From the NCBI GenBank assembly GCA_020636215.1, contig JACJYG010000018.1, positions 1 to 44,434 on the forward strand: a DNA stretch of 44,434 nt, read 5' to 3'. The notes below the pieces were generated by a model. That model was given only the letters and a program-made list of their open reading frames with translations. It did no database searches and had not been told where the DNA came from. This document shows positions 14,596 to 22,599 of this stretch, piece by piece. The translations under genes and the position numbers were made by a program. The stretch is from Lewinellaceae bacterium. Lineage in GTDB: Bacteria > Bacteroidota > Bacteroidia > Chitinophagales > Saprospiraceae. The stretch's first letter is position 1. The number at the start of each line of letters is the position of its first letter.

Positions 14596-16779
14596 ATGAA
14601 TCTTCGCCGTATCGTTTCCCTAAGTTTTCTCCTATTGCTCACCATATGGGCTGCTGCCCAGGGCCTGGCCTGGGCGCCTGACGGCAATAGTTATTACAAC
14701 ATTGAAGGTGGTGATGTCGTGCATTACCAATTGCCGTCGCTGGAGCGTTCCGTTTATCTGAGCAAGGCTGCCCTTACTCCTGCGGGGGCCGACAGCCCAT
14801 TGGAGGTAGAGGATATGGCTTTCAGTGAGGATGCTTCAAAGCTGTTGATCTATACCAATAGTCAGCGCGTATGGCGCTACAATACCCGTGGCGATTACTG
14901 GGTGCTGGGCCTGAAGGACAAAAGTCTGCGTCAGCTTGGGAAAGGGCGTCCGGAAGCCTCTCTTATGTTCGCCAAGTTCTCACCCGATGGCAAACAGGTA
15001 GCTTATGTCAGCGAGCACAATGTATATGTTGAGAACCTGGCCGACGGCAGCATCCGAAAACTCACCGATGACAAGGGCTTGCCCAAGTTAATCAACGGTA
15101 CTTTCGATTGGGTGTACGAAGAGGAGTTCTTTTGTCGCGATGGCTTCCGCTGGTCGCCAGATAGCAAAAGTATTGCCTATTGGCAGGTTGACGCCAACCA
15201 GATCCGGGATTTTTATATGGTCAACAATACCGATTCGGTGTACAGCCGCATCATACCTGTGGAGTACCCCAAAGCCGGCGACCCGCCCTCACCCGTGCGC
15301 ATTGGCGTAGTGGATGTGGCCAGCGCAAAGACAAGCTGGATGAAGCCCCCGGGCGATCCGCAGGAACATTACATCCCGAGAATGGAGTGGACGCCGGATG
15401 GCCGGGAGATCATCCTGCAACAACTGAACCGGAAGCAGAATGAAAGCAAACTCATGCTTTGTAATCCAGGCACGGGGGAAGCGCGCACCATTTACCAGGA
15501 GCAGGACGACGCCTGGGTGGCCACCAAGGGCGAGTGGGACGATGATATGCCCGGATGGGATTGGGTTAACGAGGGGAAGGATTTTGTATGGGTTAGTGAG
15601 AAAGACGGCTGGCGGCATCTATACCTCATTTCCCGCGATGGTAAAAAGGAAACCCTGCTCACTAAAGGCGAGCATGATATGATGGCCATCAGCCTGATCG
15701 ATGAAAAAAACAATGCTATTTATTACCAATCCACCTCTCCCGATAAGGCAACTCAGCTCTACCTTTACCGGGTATCCCTGGATGGAAAAGGGGAACCAGA
15801 GGTCATTTCTCCGGAAGATATTCCCGGGACGCACCAATACAATCTTTCGCCGAATGGCCGGTATGCGCGGTACCGCTTTTCCAACTACTTCACCCGCTCG
15901 CTGGCTAGCTGGATCAGCTTGCCGGATCATAAGCCGCTGCCAGGCCAACAGGATGTCCGGGAGGTGTATGACCCCTCGGCTCAGGCGAATTCCAGGATAG
16001 AATACTTTAAAGTAACTTCCGAAGAAGGCGTCACCATGGACGCGTGGATAGCCAAGCCCTACGATTTTGACCCGTCCAAAAAATATCCCGTGGTGTTCCA
16101 GGTATACGCCGAGCCGGCTGGCGCTACGGTCAAAGACAGTTGGCAACCCTATCGCGATTTCCTCTACGCCGGCGATATGGCAGCCGATGGGTACATTCAC
16201 ATCAGCGTCGATAACCGCGGCACCCCTGCACCCAAAGGGCGGGCCTGGCGCAAGGCCATCTACCGCAACATCGGCCAGCTCAACATCCGCGACCAGGCTT
16301 TGGCTGCGAAAGAGATCCTGAAAGCCCCATATATGGATACCAGCCGGGTGGCTTCCTGGGGCTGGAGTGGTGGCGGCTCTACTACGCTCAATCTGCTGTT
16401 CCAATATCCGGAGATTTACAAAACCGGTATTGCCATTGCCCCGGTTACCAGTTCACTGTTGTACGATAACATCTATACGGAGCGCTACATGGGCCTGCCC
16501 CAGGAAAATATGGCCGATTATCTGGCCGGTGCGGCGCTCACGCACGCCAAAAACCTGCAGGGCCACCTCCTGCTGGTGCATGGCACCAATGATGACAACG
16601 TGCACTTCCAGAATTCCGAAATGCTGGTCAACGAGCTGGTAAAACACAACAAGCAGTTCCAGTATATGGCCTACCCTGGCCGGTCGCACGGATTGAGGGA
16701 AGGCGATGGCACCCTAATTCACCTCACGACGATGGCCACGGAATTTCTGCGTCAGTATTGCCCGCCGGGGGGGCGCTAA
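14596..16779 (+). CDS. Dipeptidyl peptidase IV, family S9B
   Basis: This 727-residue exported serine peptidase removes X-Pro (or X-Ala) dipeptides. It has a signal peptide (MNLRRIVSLSFLLLLTIWAAA), an eight-bladed propeller with WSPDSKSIAYWQVD-type blades, the dipeptide-anchoring glutamates in WVYEEE (Glu175-Glu177), and an alpha/beta-hydrolase domain with the triad Ser591 (GWSGGGST), Asp666 (GTNDDNVHF), and His698 (GRSHGL). The nucleophile elbow is GWSGGG rather than the common GWSYGG. The start is the ATG at 14596; an in-frame start at 14074 would add 174 residues of translated repeat ahead of the signal peptide and is rejected. A methyltransferase gene follows after 10 bases. Confidence 0.93.
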   Translation: MNLRRIVSLSFLLLLTIWAAAQGLAWAPDGNSYYNIEGGDVVHYQLPSLERSVYLSKAALTPAGADSPLEVEDMAFSEDASKLLIYTNSQRVWRYNTRGDYWVLGLKDKSLRQLGKGRPEASLMFAKFSPDGKQVAYVSEHNVYVENLADGSIRKLTDDKGLPKLINGTFDWVYEEEFFCRDGFRWSPDSKSIAYWQVDANQIRDFYMVNNTDSVYSRIIPVEYPKAGDPPSPVRIGVVDVASAKTSWMKPPGDPQEHYIPRMEWTPDGREIILQQLNRKQNESKLMLCNPGTGEARTIYQEQDDAWVATKGEWDDDMPGWDWVNEGKDFVWVSEKDGWRHLYLISRDGKKETLLTKGEHDMMAISLIDEKNNAIYYQSTSPDKATQLYLYRVSLDGKGEPEVISPEDIPGTHQYNLSPNGRYARYRFSNYFTRSLASWISLPDHKPLPGQQDVREVYDPSAQANSRIEYFKVTSEEGVTMDAWIAKPYDFDPSKKYPVVFQVYAEPAGATVKDSWQPYRDFLYAGDMAADGYIHISVDNRGTPAPKGRAWRKAIYRNIGQLNIRDQALAAKEILKAPYMDTSRVASWGWSGGGSTTLNLLFQYPEIYKTGIAIAPVTSSLLYDNIYTERYMGLPQENMADYLAGAALTHAKNLQGHLLLVHGTNDDNVHFQNSEMLVNELVKHNKQFQYMAYPGRSHGLREGDGTLIHLTTMATEFLRQYCPPGGR

Positions 16780-16789
16780 GCGAAGCGTC

Positions 16790-17482
16790 ATGAAAGGCCG
16801 TTCTAAGCTTTATCCCTACGCCGATGGCAGCCGATTTGCCGGAAAATCCCCGCAGGAGATCTTCCGGCTGATCATGGAGGGCAACACCTGGATTGGAGAA
16901 GAATCCCTTTCCGGGACCGGTTCTTCCCTGGAACAGGCATCCGTATTAATAGCGCAACTTCCGGAATTATTTCGGAAACTTGGCATCCGAACCCTGCTGG
17001 ATATCCCTTGCGGGGATTTCAACTGGATGCAAAAGGTTGATCTTGGCGCAGTGCAATATACCGGGGCGGATATTGTATCGGAATTGGTTGTGGCGAATAA
17101 GCAGCGATATCAACGTAAAAACCTTACCTTCCTCCAGCAGGATCTGATCAATGACGAATTGGGCGCTTTCGACATGGTATTTTGCCGCGATTGCCTGGTG
17201 CATCTGTCCTTTACCGACATTTTCTCTGCGCTCGAAAACATAAAAAGGAGCGGCTCAAAATATTTCATGACGACCACTTTTCCGGGCGAGGAAACCAATG
17301 CGAATATCGATACCGGTGGTTGGCGGCCGCTGAACCTGGCAAAACCACCCTTTCAGTTTCCTCCTCCGCTATATCTTTTGAATGAGCAATGCACGGAAAT
17401 GGAAGGAGCGTTTGCCGATAAATCGATGGGGGTGTGGGAGGTCGGGATGTTGCCTGTGCCGGTTGAATGGCTGGATGGTTGA
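16790..17482 (+). CDS. Class I SAM-dependent methyltransferase
   Basis: The 230-residue protein has the methyltransferase motif I LLDIPCGDFNWM (about residues 68-79), the acidic strand-2 end YTGADIV, and the later DMVFCRDCLVHLSFTDIFSALENIKRSGSKYFMTTTF. It resembles class I methyltransferases found in Bacteroidota glycan or small-molecule loci; the substrate is unknown. Its last residues (VEWLDG) and stop codon lie inside the first unit of an 81-bp tandem repeat, so the 3' end of the gene is part of, or the source of, the repeat. Confidence 0.8.
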   Translation: MKGRSKLYPYADGSRFAGKSPQEIFRLIMEGNTWIGEESLSGTGSSLEQASVLIAQLPELFRKLGIRTLLDIPCGDFNWMQKVDLGAVQYTGADIVSELVVANKQRYQRKNLTFLQQDLINDELGAFDMVFCRDCLVHLSFTDIFSALENIKRSGSKYFMTTTFPGEETNANIDTGGWRPLNLAKPPFQFPPPLYLLNEQCTEMEGAFADKSMGVWEVGMLPVPVEWLDG

Positions 17483-17645
17483 CCGTCTCTAAGGAGCCGG
17501 ATAAAAATGGTTGGATGGCTGGGCTTAGGGTGCTGACGTGCGACGTAATGAATGGTTGGATGGTTGACCGTCTCTAGCGAGCCGGTTAAAAATGGTTGAA
17601 TGGTTGGGCTTAGGGTGCTGACGTGCGACGTGCTGACGTGCGACG
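17465..17645. repeat. Two 81-bp tandem units plus a partial third
   Basis: Units 17465-17545 and 17550-17630 are both 81 bp and nearly identical; a 15-base tail (TGCTGACGTGCGACG) is repeated once more to 17645. Each unit contains GGATGGTTGACCGTCTCT, a GAGCCGG module, and GGGCTTAGGGTGCTGACGTG. The first unit includes the stop codon of the methyltransferase gene. The length 81 is nine times nine, echoing the 9-nt period of other arrays. Confidence 0.9.
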
Positions 17646-17744
17646 GCTTGGGCCTATACCTCATAACCGTACCCCTCAGGTTGAATCCATGCCTCAGAAA
17701 AATTGGAATTCAGATTATAAAAGGTAGCATAAAAAAATCATCTT

Positions 17745-18446
17745 ATGTATAAAGCATCGTATCCAATTATCGGGGGGCTAATGCTCCTTCTCCTCCTCCT
17801 GGCGGGCTGCAGCAATCCGGCGCCCCAACAGGAAGCACAACAGCAGGAAAACCAGGACAGTGCGATCATTATAACTGCCGACCCCGTACCTTCTACCGAG
17901 CCGGAAAAAGCGCCTCCACCCCAAACGGCAGCGACGCCAACCGCTAAGGAAATAGCAGCATTCGTGTTGCCCGGCTATGAGATACTGGGCCAGCAAATCG
18001 GCGACCTCAATGCTGATGGGCAGGAAGACGTCATACTTATTCAAAAGAAGCCCGACGAGGCAGAAACATCTGACGTTAACGAGCATCCCGAAAAGCGCCC
18101 CCTTTTACTCCTCACCCGGCAGCCCGACGGCAGCCTGCAACTGGCTGCTCGTAACGATAATGTCGTGCTCTGTGTCGACTGTGGTGGCGTCTTTGGTGAC
18201 CCTTATTCCGGCATCGTGATCAAAGGCAACTATTTTTCTATCGAACACTACGGCGGCAGTTCCTGGCGCTGGACGCGCATCATCACCTTCCGGTACAACC
18301 CGGACGAAAAGTATTGGTTCCTGCACAAAGACGGCAGTGAAAGTTATCACACTTCTGACCCGGACAAGGTGGAAACGACGGTGAAAACAGTGAAGGATTT
18401 TGGGAAGGTAAGATTTGACGCTTTTGATGTTTATGCGGAGCAGTGA
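17745..18446 (+). CDS. Lipoprotein with a VCBS/FG-GAP-like repeat
   Basis: The 233-residue protein has a lipoprotein signal (lipobox LLAGC, Cys22), a Gln/Glu/Pro-rich linker (QQEAQQQENQDSAI...STEPEKAPPPQTAATPTAKE), and a beta domain containing IGDLNADGQEDVILI (about residues 86-100), a Ca-binding loop as in VCBS/FG-GAP repeats. The rest (GSLQLAARNDNVVLCVDCGGVFGDPYSGIVIKGNYFSIEHYGGSSWRWTRIITFRYN) matches lipoproteins of Gram-negatives in which this segment is read as a propeller blade fragment. It probably sits in the periplasm or at the outer membrane; function unknown. A 9-nt word array begins at its stop codon. Confidence 0.7.
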   Translation: MYKASYPIIGGLMLLLLLLAGCSNPAPQQEAQQQENQDSAIIITADPVPSTEPEKAPPPQTAATPTAKEIAAFVLPGYEILGQQIGDLNADGQEDVILIQKKPDEAETSDVNEHPEKRPLLLLTRQPDGSLQLAARNDNVVLCVDCGGVFGDPYSGIVIKGNYFSIEHYGGSSWRWTRIITFRYNPDEKYWFLHKDGSESYHTSDPDKVETTVKTVKDFGKVRFDAFDVYAEQ

Positions 18447-18562
18447 GATGCTATCGATGCTGCTGCTGCAGCAGATGCTATTGATACTGTAGATACTGTA
18501 GATACTATTGATGCTGTAGATGCTGTAGATGGTGTAGATACTATTGATGCTGCGGATACGCT
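18447..18562. repeat. 9-nt word array (GATGCTGTA type)
   Basis: Beginning at the lipoprotein stop codon, about twelve 9-mers such as GATGCTATT, GATACTGTA, and GATGCTGTA run to 18562 with a short CTGCTGCTGCAGCAG variant near the start. The same word is used at 36845-36908 and in a short form at 22488-22512. Confidence 0.9.
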
Positions 18563-18569
18563 ATGTTGA

Positions 18570-18609
18570 AGAAAGGCCCTTCCGGATCTATCCGAAAGGG
18601 CCTTTCTTA
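18570..18609. terminator. Bidirectional terminator between convergent genes
   Basis: GAAAGGCCCTTTCGG-type arms (AAAGGCCCTT/AAGGGCCTTT, with inner CGGATCTATCCG) form a strong hairpin with A before and T after. It separates the plus-strand lipoprotein gene from the minus-strand T9SS protein gene and can serve both. Confidence 0.85.
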
Positions 18610-18649
18610 TGAGTAGTCATTACTTCGTTGCGGGATCGTAACTGATTGC

Positions 18650-20491
18650 TTAGCGAACGACCACAAATTTCTTCGTGCTGATCCCTTCCGTTGTGCCAAT
18701 GCGCACCAGGTAAGTACCTGTCGGCAGATGGCTGACATCGTATTGGAAGGTTTCCTGCTGAACGTTCTGATAATCGCGCATCAAGAGGATCTTACCGTTC
18801 AGGTCGGCCATGATAACCACGGCTTCCTGCGGAGCATCCAGGTCGAGTGTCACGTTCAGTTGATCTGTGGTGGGGTTGGGGGAAACCGCCAAAGAAGTTT
18901 CCGGCAACAATTTTTCGTCGGTATCCACCGGTAAGGTGATCTCCATGCGCACTACTGCGGCCTCATCCTCACCGAAACCACCCAGGAACCAGGCGGAAGT
19001 ATAAACGATGGTAGAGATCTGGAAATAATTAATATCATCATCCGAACCGGCAAAAATCACGTTGGCGCCACCTTCATAGGAGACGACTGCAAAATAACGG
19101 CCGCCGGCATCGAGCGGAACGAGGGGTTCTGCATCCAGGTTGAACATCTCCACCGTAGCGTCACCGTAGTTGGTATAATCATCCGGGAAGGTGTAGGTCT
19201 GGAATCCTACCAGCGTGAGGTCATCATCGGCGGCATCGTTGAAGTTGCTCCAGTCAGGCAATACATTGTCATTCACCTTGTAAATCAGCAGCGTTACCTG
19301 TTCGCCGGCGATAGGGCCGTCGGCACTGTTCTTGCCGGCCGCGAAAATGAGATTAGTTGCGTTGACATTGGGGGAAGCGGGGCTGATCTGATAGAAATTG
19401 CCAAATTTGTAGTCACCGCCGCTGCCGGGGCGAATGCCGCCGATGCCAGAGCCGTCATCTTTCGCGAAAAGGCCCTCCGTAATCAGGAATTCTTCCGAAG
19501 CGCTGTTGTCTGAAGGGTCAAAATCATCCAGGTTATCAAGGCTGTATACCTCGTAGGTGATCTGGTAGTCCTGTCCGGCTGCCAGCATGTCCGGCACGAA
19601 AAGGGACTCGATATCGAAAGTGGAGTCTTTCACCCCAACGGCCAGCTCATCGATGAGTACGCTATCCTGGTAGAGGATATTGTCTTCATTATCGGTCACA
19701 GTGGCTTTCAGCACTACATTTGTTTGTGCTTCGCGGCCGAGGTTGGACAGATCGCTGGAGAAACCCATGGTATCGGTAGCGATCTGGCTGGCCGGGGTGG
19801 CATAGCTGGATGGCGGGTAGAAGAAGTCGCCCAGCGCCAGGTTATTGGCCGGCGTTACGATCAGTTGGACATCGTCGATCAGCCAGAAATAGTAGCGGCC
19901 GTTCCAGGTAAAGCGCAGCTTCACATCTGCCTGGCTGCCGGCAACTTCAGTAATGTCAACCAAAAGTACATCATCGGGCGTAGTGGAGCCATTGCCCACC
20001 ACGGCTTCATTGATGACGAATGGCGTCCAGGTCATGCCGCCATCGTTGCTCACCTCCAGAATAGTGGAGATCGCGCTGGCATTCGCACGGGCATATTGGT
20101 TCATCTTCAGAGAGACAAATGGGTAAGCCGAGCAATCGATAGACGGGGAGGTCAGGGTGCCAGAGTGGGTGCCGGGGAACATGCCCTGGCCAACACCGGT
20201 GCCGCCGCCATCGTAGATATCGGAGTTGTACATCGCGCAGCCATTAGCGACAGAAGGCGACTGAATGGGCCCGCGGGTACCCCAGAACAACGATGTGACT
20301 GTCGTTCCAACTACATCGCCATCGTTGGCCTGGCCATCATTCGACCATTGCCATACGGCGCCTTCCGGCATGCCCGGGCCGATCTCCCAGTCACCCGGAA
20401 TACCGCCGTCAAATTGTTCTTCGTAGATTACCTGGGCCTGTAGGCCGGAAAAGAAAAAAAGAATGGATAAGGGTAAAAATAATTTTTTCAT
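18650..20491 (-). CDS. Secreted adhesin-like protein with T9SS sorting domain
   Basis: The 613-residue protein has a signal peptide (MKKLFLPLSILFFFSGLQAQ), an N-terminal jelly-roll module of the choice-of-anchor/cleaved-adhesin type (about residues 20-210: YEEQFDGGIPGDWEIG, SPSIDCSAYPFVSLKMNQYA, LRFTWNGRYYFWLIDDVQL), a central beta region, and a C-terminal type A sorting domain (about 535-613: LAVSPNPTTDQLNVTL, then YDVSHLPTGTYLVRI and KKFVVVR). It is expected to cross the outer membrane through the type IX system and be surface-attached or released. Binding partner unknown. Confidence 0.88.
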   Translation of the reverse strand: MKKLFLPLSILFFFSGLQAQVIYEEQFDGGIPGDWEIGPGMPEGAVWQWSNDGQANDGDVVGTTVTSLFWGTRGPIQSPSVANGCAMYNSDIYDGGGTGVGQGMFPGTHSGTLTSPSIDCSAYPFVSLKMNQYARANASAISTILEVSNDGGMTWTPFVINEAVVGNGSTTPDDVLLVDITEVAGSQADVKLRFTWNGRYYFWLIDDVQLIVTPANNLALGDFFYPPSSYATPASQIATDTMGFSSDLSNLGREAQTNVVLKATVTDNEDNILYQDSVLIDELAVGVKDSTFDIESLFVPDMLAAGQDYQITYEVYSLDNLDDFDPSDNSASEEFLITEGLFAKDDGSGIGGIRPGSGGDYKFGNFYQISPASPNVNATNLIFAAGKNSADGPIAGEQVTLLIYKVNDNVLPDWSNFNDAADDDLTLVGFQTYTFPDDYTNYGDATVEMFNLDAEPLVPLDAGGRYFAVVSYEGGANVIFAGSDDDINYFQISTIVYTSAWFLGGFGEDEAAVVRMEITLPVDTDEKLLPETSLAVSPNPTTDQLNVTLDLDAPQEAVVIMADLNGKILLMRDYQNVQQETFQYDVSHLPTGTYLVRIGTTEGISTKKFVVVR

Positions 20492-20537
20492 AAAATCAGG
20501 AGTTTTTTAAATAAGTATTTTTCAGAGTTATAAGTAG

Positions 20538-20545
20538 CAAATTTA
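20538..20545 (-). promoter_or_regulatory. Likely -7 box of the T9SS protein gene
   Basis: On the minus strand TAAATTTG matches the Bacteroidota -7 consensus TAnnTTTG exactly and lies 47 bases before the start codon. TAGGTTTG, another match, is 17 bases further upstream. Neither has a clear TTG box at the right distance, so which is used is uncertain. Confidence 0.4.
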
Positions 20546-20695
20546 CAATCGCCCAAACCTAATAAATTAAGAGGGGATTTTAACCTTTTTTGCAATAGTT
20601 ATGCAGTGGAGCTGACAGACGCAACACCAGAGTTAGAATGGCCATTTACCGCCTTTTGCGGGTTGAAAGACGGGATTCTAGATTGTGCCTATAAT

Positions 20696-20749
20696 GGTTT
20701 AGAAGGTTTAGAAGGTTTAGAATGGTTTAGAGGGTTTAGAAGGGTTTAG
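20696..20749. repeat. 9-nt word array (GGTTTAGAA type)
   Basis: Six copies of GGTTTAGAA with one- or two-base variants lie in the gap between two minus-strand genes; inverted copies of the word (CTAAACC) follow at 20764-20800. No gene is seen from 20546 to 20823. Confidence 0.88.
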
Positions 20750-20823
20750 TTCTCCCAAAAGTGCTAACCGTCCTAAACCCTTCTCCCCGCTCTAAACTTT
20801 CCAGGAGTGGCCTGAAATCCACA

Positions 20824-21207
20824 TTACTTGGAATTCTTTTTAATCGCCTTTTCCGCCCACTTTTTCAATTTGGCGGTTTCGGCCTCGGTCAGTTTCTTTT
20901 CCGGCATTTTTTCCAGGAATCGGGCGGGCGGCATTTTTCCTTCCTCCAGGACTTTTACGATATTCTGCAGCTTTTCGCTTTGCTCGGCCGCGTTAAGTTG
21001 AAGCAGTTCATCCCACATCAGTTTTTGTTTGGCTTTATCCCCTTTTCCTTCCGGGCTGTGGCAACCGTAACATTTTTCCTGAATGATAGCATTCACTTTT
21101 TTAGGGTATTTCAATTTAGCAGCGGCAGGTTCCTGAACGGAAGTTGTGGCGCTTTGTAAAAAGAAAAATGCGGGCAGAAAAAGGAGGTAGCATTTCAGGT
21201 TCTTCAT
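20824..21207 (-). CDS. Small exported c-type haem protein
   Basis: The 127-residue protein has a signal peptide (MKNLKCYLLFLPAFFFLQSA) and a single haem-attachment site CYGCH (Cys46, Cys49, His50) followed by SPEGKGDKAKQKLMWDELLQL and KMPPARFLEKMPEKKLTEAETAKLKKWAEKAI. This is the Bacteroidota haem-binding domain family, whose Met in the KMPP region is the probable second iron ligand. It likely carries electrons in the periplasm; the partner is not in the window. Confidence 0.85.
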   Translation of the reverse strand: MKNLKCYLLFLPAFFFLQSATTSVQEPAAAKLKYPKKVNAIIQEKCYGCHSPEGKGDKAKQKLMWDELLQLNAAEQSEKLQNIVKVLEEGKMPPARFLEKMPEKKLTEAETAKLKKWAEKAIKKNSK

Positions 21208-21351
21208 TTCTTGAATGTTAATTAGGTTATGAAAAAAATTGGAATACGGCTCATACGGCTTCCCAAGTTAAAGAAAAGCGGGAAACAATAAAGCCGAAAA
21301 TCCTATCTTTAAGCCTTTAGCCCCGATGATCCAACTCTGGGTTGTATCGCT

Positions 21352-21489
21352 ATGGACAAAGAAGCGGTGTTGCGCTGTATCGATTGGCTGGACCCGGCAC
21401 TGAACCCCAGGATTGTAATGGGAAATAAGGAGGAACTGGAAAGATTGAGGGTACAAGTTTCGAGGTTGAGGCTCGGAAACCCTAAGTGA
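21352..21489 (+). CDS. Possible 45-residue protein
   Basis: ATG 21352 to TGA 21487-21489 encodes a hydrophilic peptide beginning MDKEAVLRCIDWLDPALNPR and ending SRLRLGNPK, with a helix-like middle (NKEELERLRVQVSRLR). Composition looks natural, unlike the repeat-derived frames around it. No ribosome site or family was recognised. It could be a fragment. Confidence 0.35.
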   Translation: MDKEAVLRCIDWLDPALNPRIVMGNKEELERLRVQVSRLRLGNPK

Positions 21490-21930
21490 TATACGATGCT
21501 TGCCCGGCTGCGGCAGAAGGCAGGGGGAGTGTTCATTTAACTGTGTTAACAGCCGCGTAAAAAACCAGGAACCCAGAAACCAGGAACCAGCCCGTCCTCC
21601 CCCGACAACTATCGGGATCAACCGGGTAAAAAACCAGGAACCCAGAAACCAGGAACCAAAAACCAGGAACCAGGAACCAGGAACCAGGAACCAGGAACTA
21701 GGAACCCGCCCGTCCTCCCCCGACAACTATCGGGATCAACCGGGTAAAAAACCAGGAACCAAAAACCAGGAACCAAAAACCAGGAACCAGGAACCAGGAA
21801 CCAGGAACCAGGAACCAGGAACCAGGCCCGTCCTCCCCCGACACCCGTCGGGATCGGCCGGGTAAAAAACCTGCCCGTCCTCCCCCGACAACTGTCAGGA
21901 TCAGCCGGGTAAAAAACTTTAAACAGTTTC
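21490..21930. repeat. Composite repeat element: head, GGAACCA words, ACCCGG modules
   Basis: A head starting GGGGGAGTGTTCATTTAACT (from 21524) is followed by many 7-mers (GGAACCA) and four copies of a module that runs CCCGTCCTCCCCCGACA to CCGGGTAAAAAACC (about 21591, 21711, 21827, 21873). The block ends CTTTAAACAGTTT (21917-21929), a loose inverted copy of the head's start. GCTTGCCCGGC (from 21498) just before the head is the inverse of the GCCGGGCAAGC module seen at several other sites. Overlapping frames here are translated repeats, not genes. Confidence 0.92.
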
Positions 21931-21973
21931 CGAACGGGTACTGTATAGGAGCTTAAACCATAAACTATAAACC

Positions 21974-22474
21974 ATGCCAACCCCGACCATTCACTGCTTT
22001 TCCTGCGGCGCCGAGGTGCCTGACATCGAAGGGCCGGTGCACCGCTATCTGGCTTCCGCCCCGGGCTGCTGGGCTTATTTTACCGAAGTGAGCGCCCGGG
22101 AATATTCGGACATCAACTACGTTCGTTGCCATCAATTGACCGTTGACGCCTATGCGGTGCAGCATCCGGGGCAGCCCTCGCCCCAAAGCATACAGTCGGT
22201 AGCCGTACACCTGGCCAGTTTGTATATGGTAGTGGAGCGCAACCTGCAGGCGCGGGAAGCCACGGGTTTTATCCAGCAGTTGTCCCAGCACAAAGCAGCT
22301 TTTCACTGGCTGGAACCACCGGAAAATAAAGGCTCCATCACGGTTGTGCAGGTTTGGAAAACCGAAAATGTGCAAGCCCACCTTCAGGCCGTTCGAGCCT
22401 GGGCGGAGTCTGCCTGGTTGGCCTGGGCGGCCCACCATGAACAGGTGAAGGAATGGGCAGGGCTGGTGGGGTAG
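21974..22474 (+). CDS. DUF5946 family protein
   Basis: The 166-residue protein begins with a CxxCG zinc-ribbon-like start (HCFSCGAEVPDIEGPVHRYLASAPGCWAYFTEV; Cys8, Cys11) and continues NYVRCHQLTVDAYAVQHPG...SIQSVAVHLASLYMVVERNL. This pattern is that of DUF5946, small cytosolic proteins of unknown function found across bacteria. The gene follows directly after the composite repeat block and has no obvious operon partner. Confidence 0.75.
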   Translation: MPTPTIHCFSCGAEVPDIEGPVHRYLASAPGCWAYFTEVSAREYSDINYVRCHQLTVDAYAVQHPGQPSPQSIQSVAVHLASLYMVVERNLQAREATGFIQQLSQHKAAFHWLEPPENKGSITVVQVWKTENVQAHLQAVRAWAESAWLAWAAHHEQVKEWAGLVG

Positions 22475-22599
22475 GGGATCAGATATTATGGATGCTATGG
22501 ATGCTGTTGGCCCTCCTATAACCGTAAAACCATATTACCATTTCTCCCCTCCCCTCATTTTTCCCTATCTTTCTGCCGGAAAAACAAAACACGTCAACC

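Noticed and set aside
21268..21980. Overlapping frames with NQEPGTRNQEP or WFLVPGSWF repeats
   Set aside because: They are translated GGAACCA repeats, open in several frames because stops are rare in the words.
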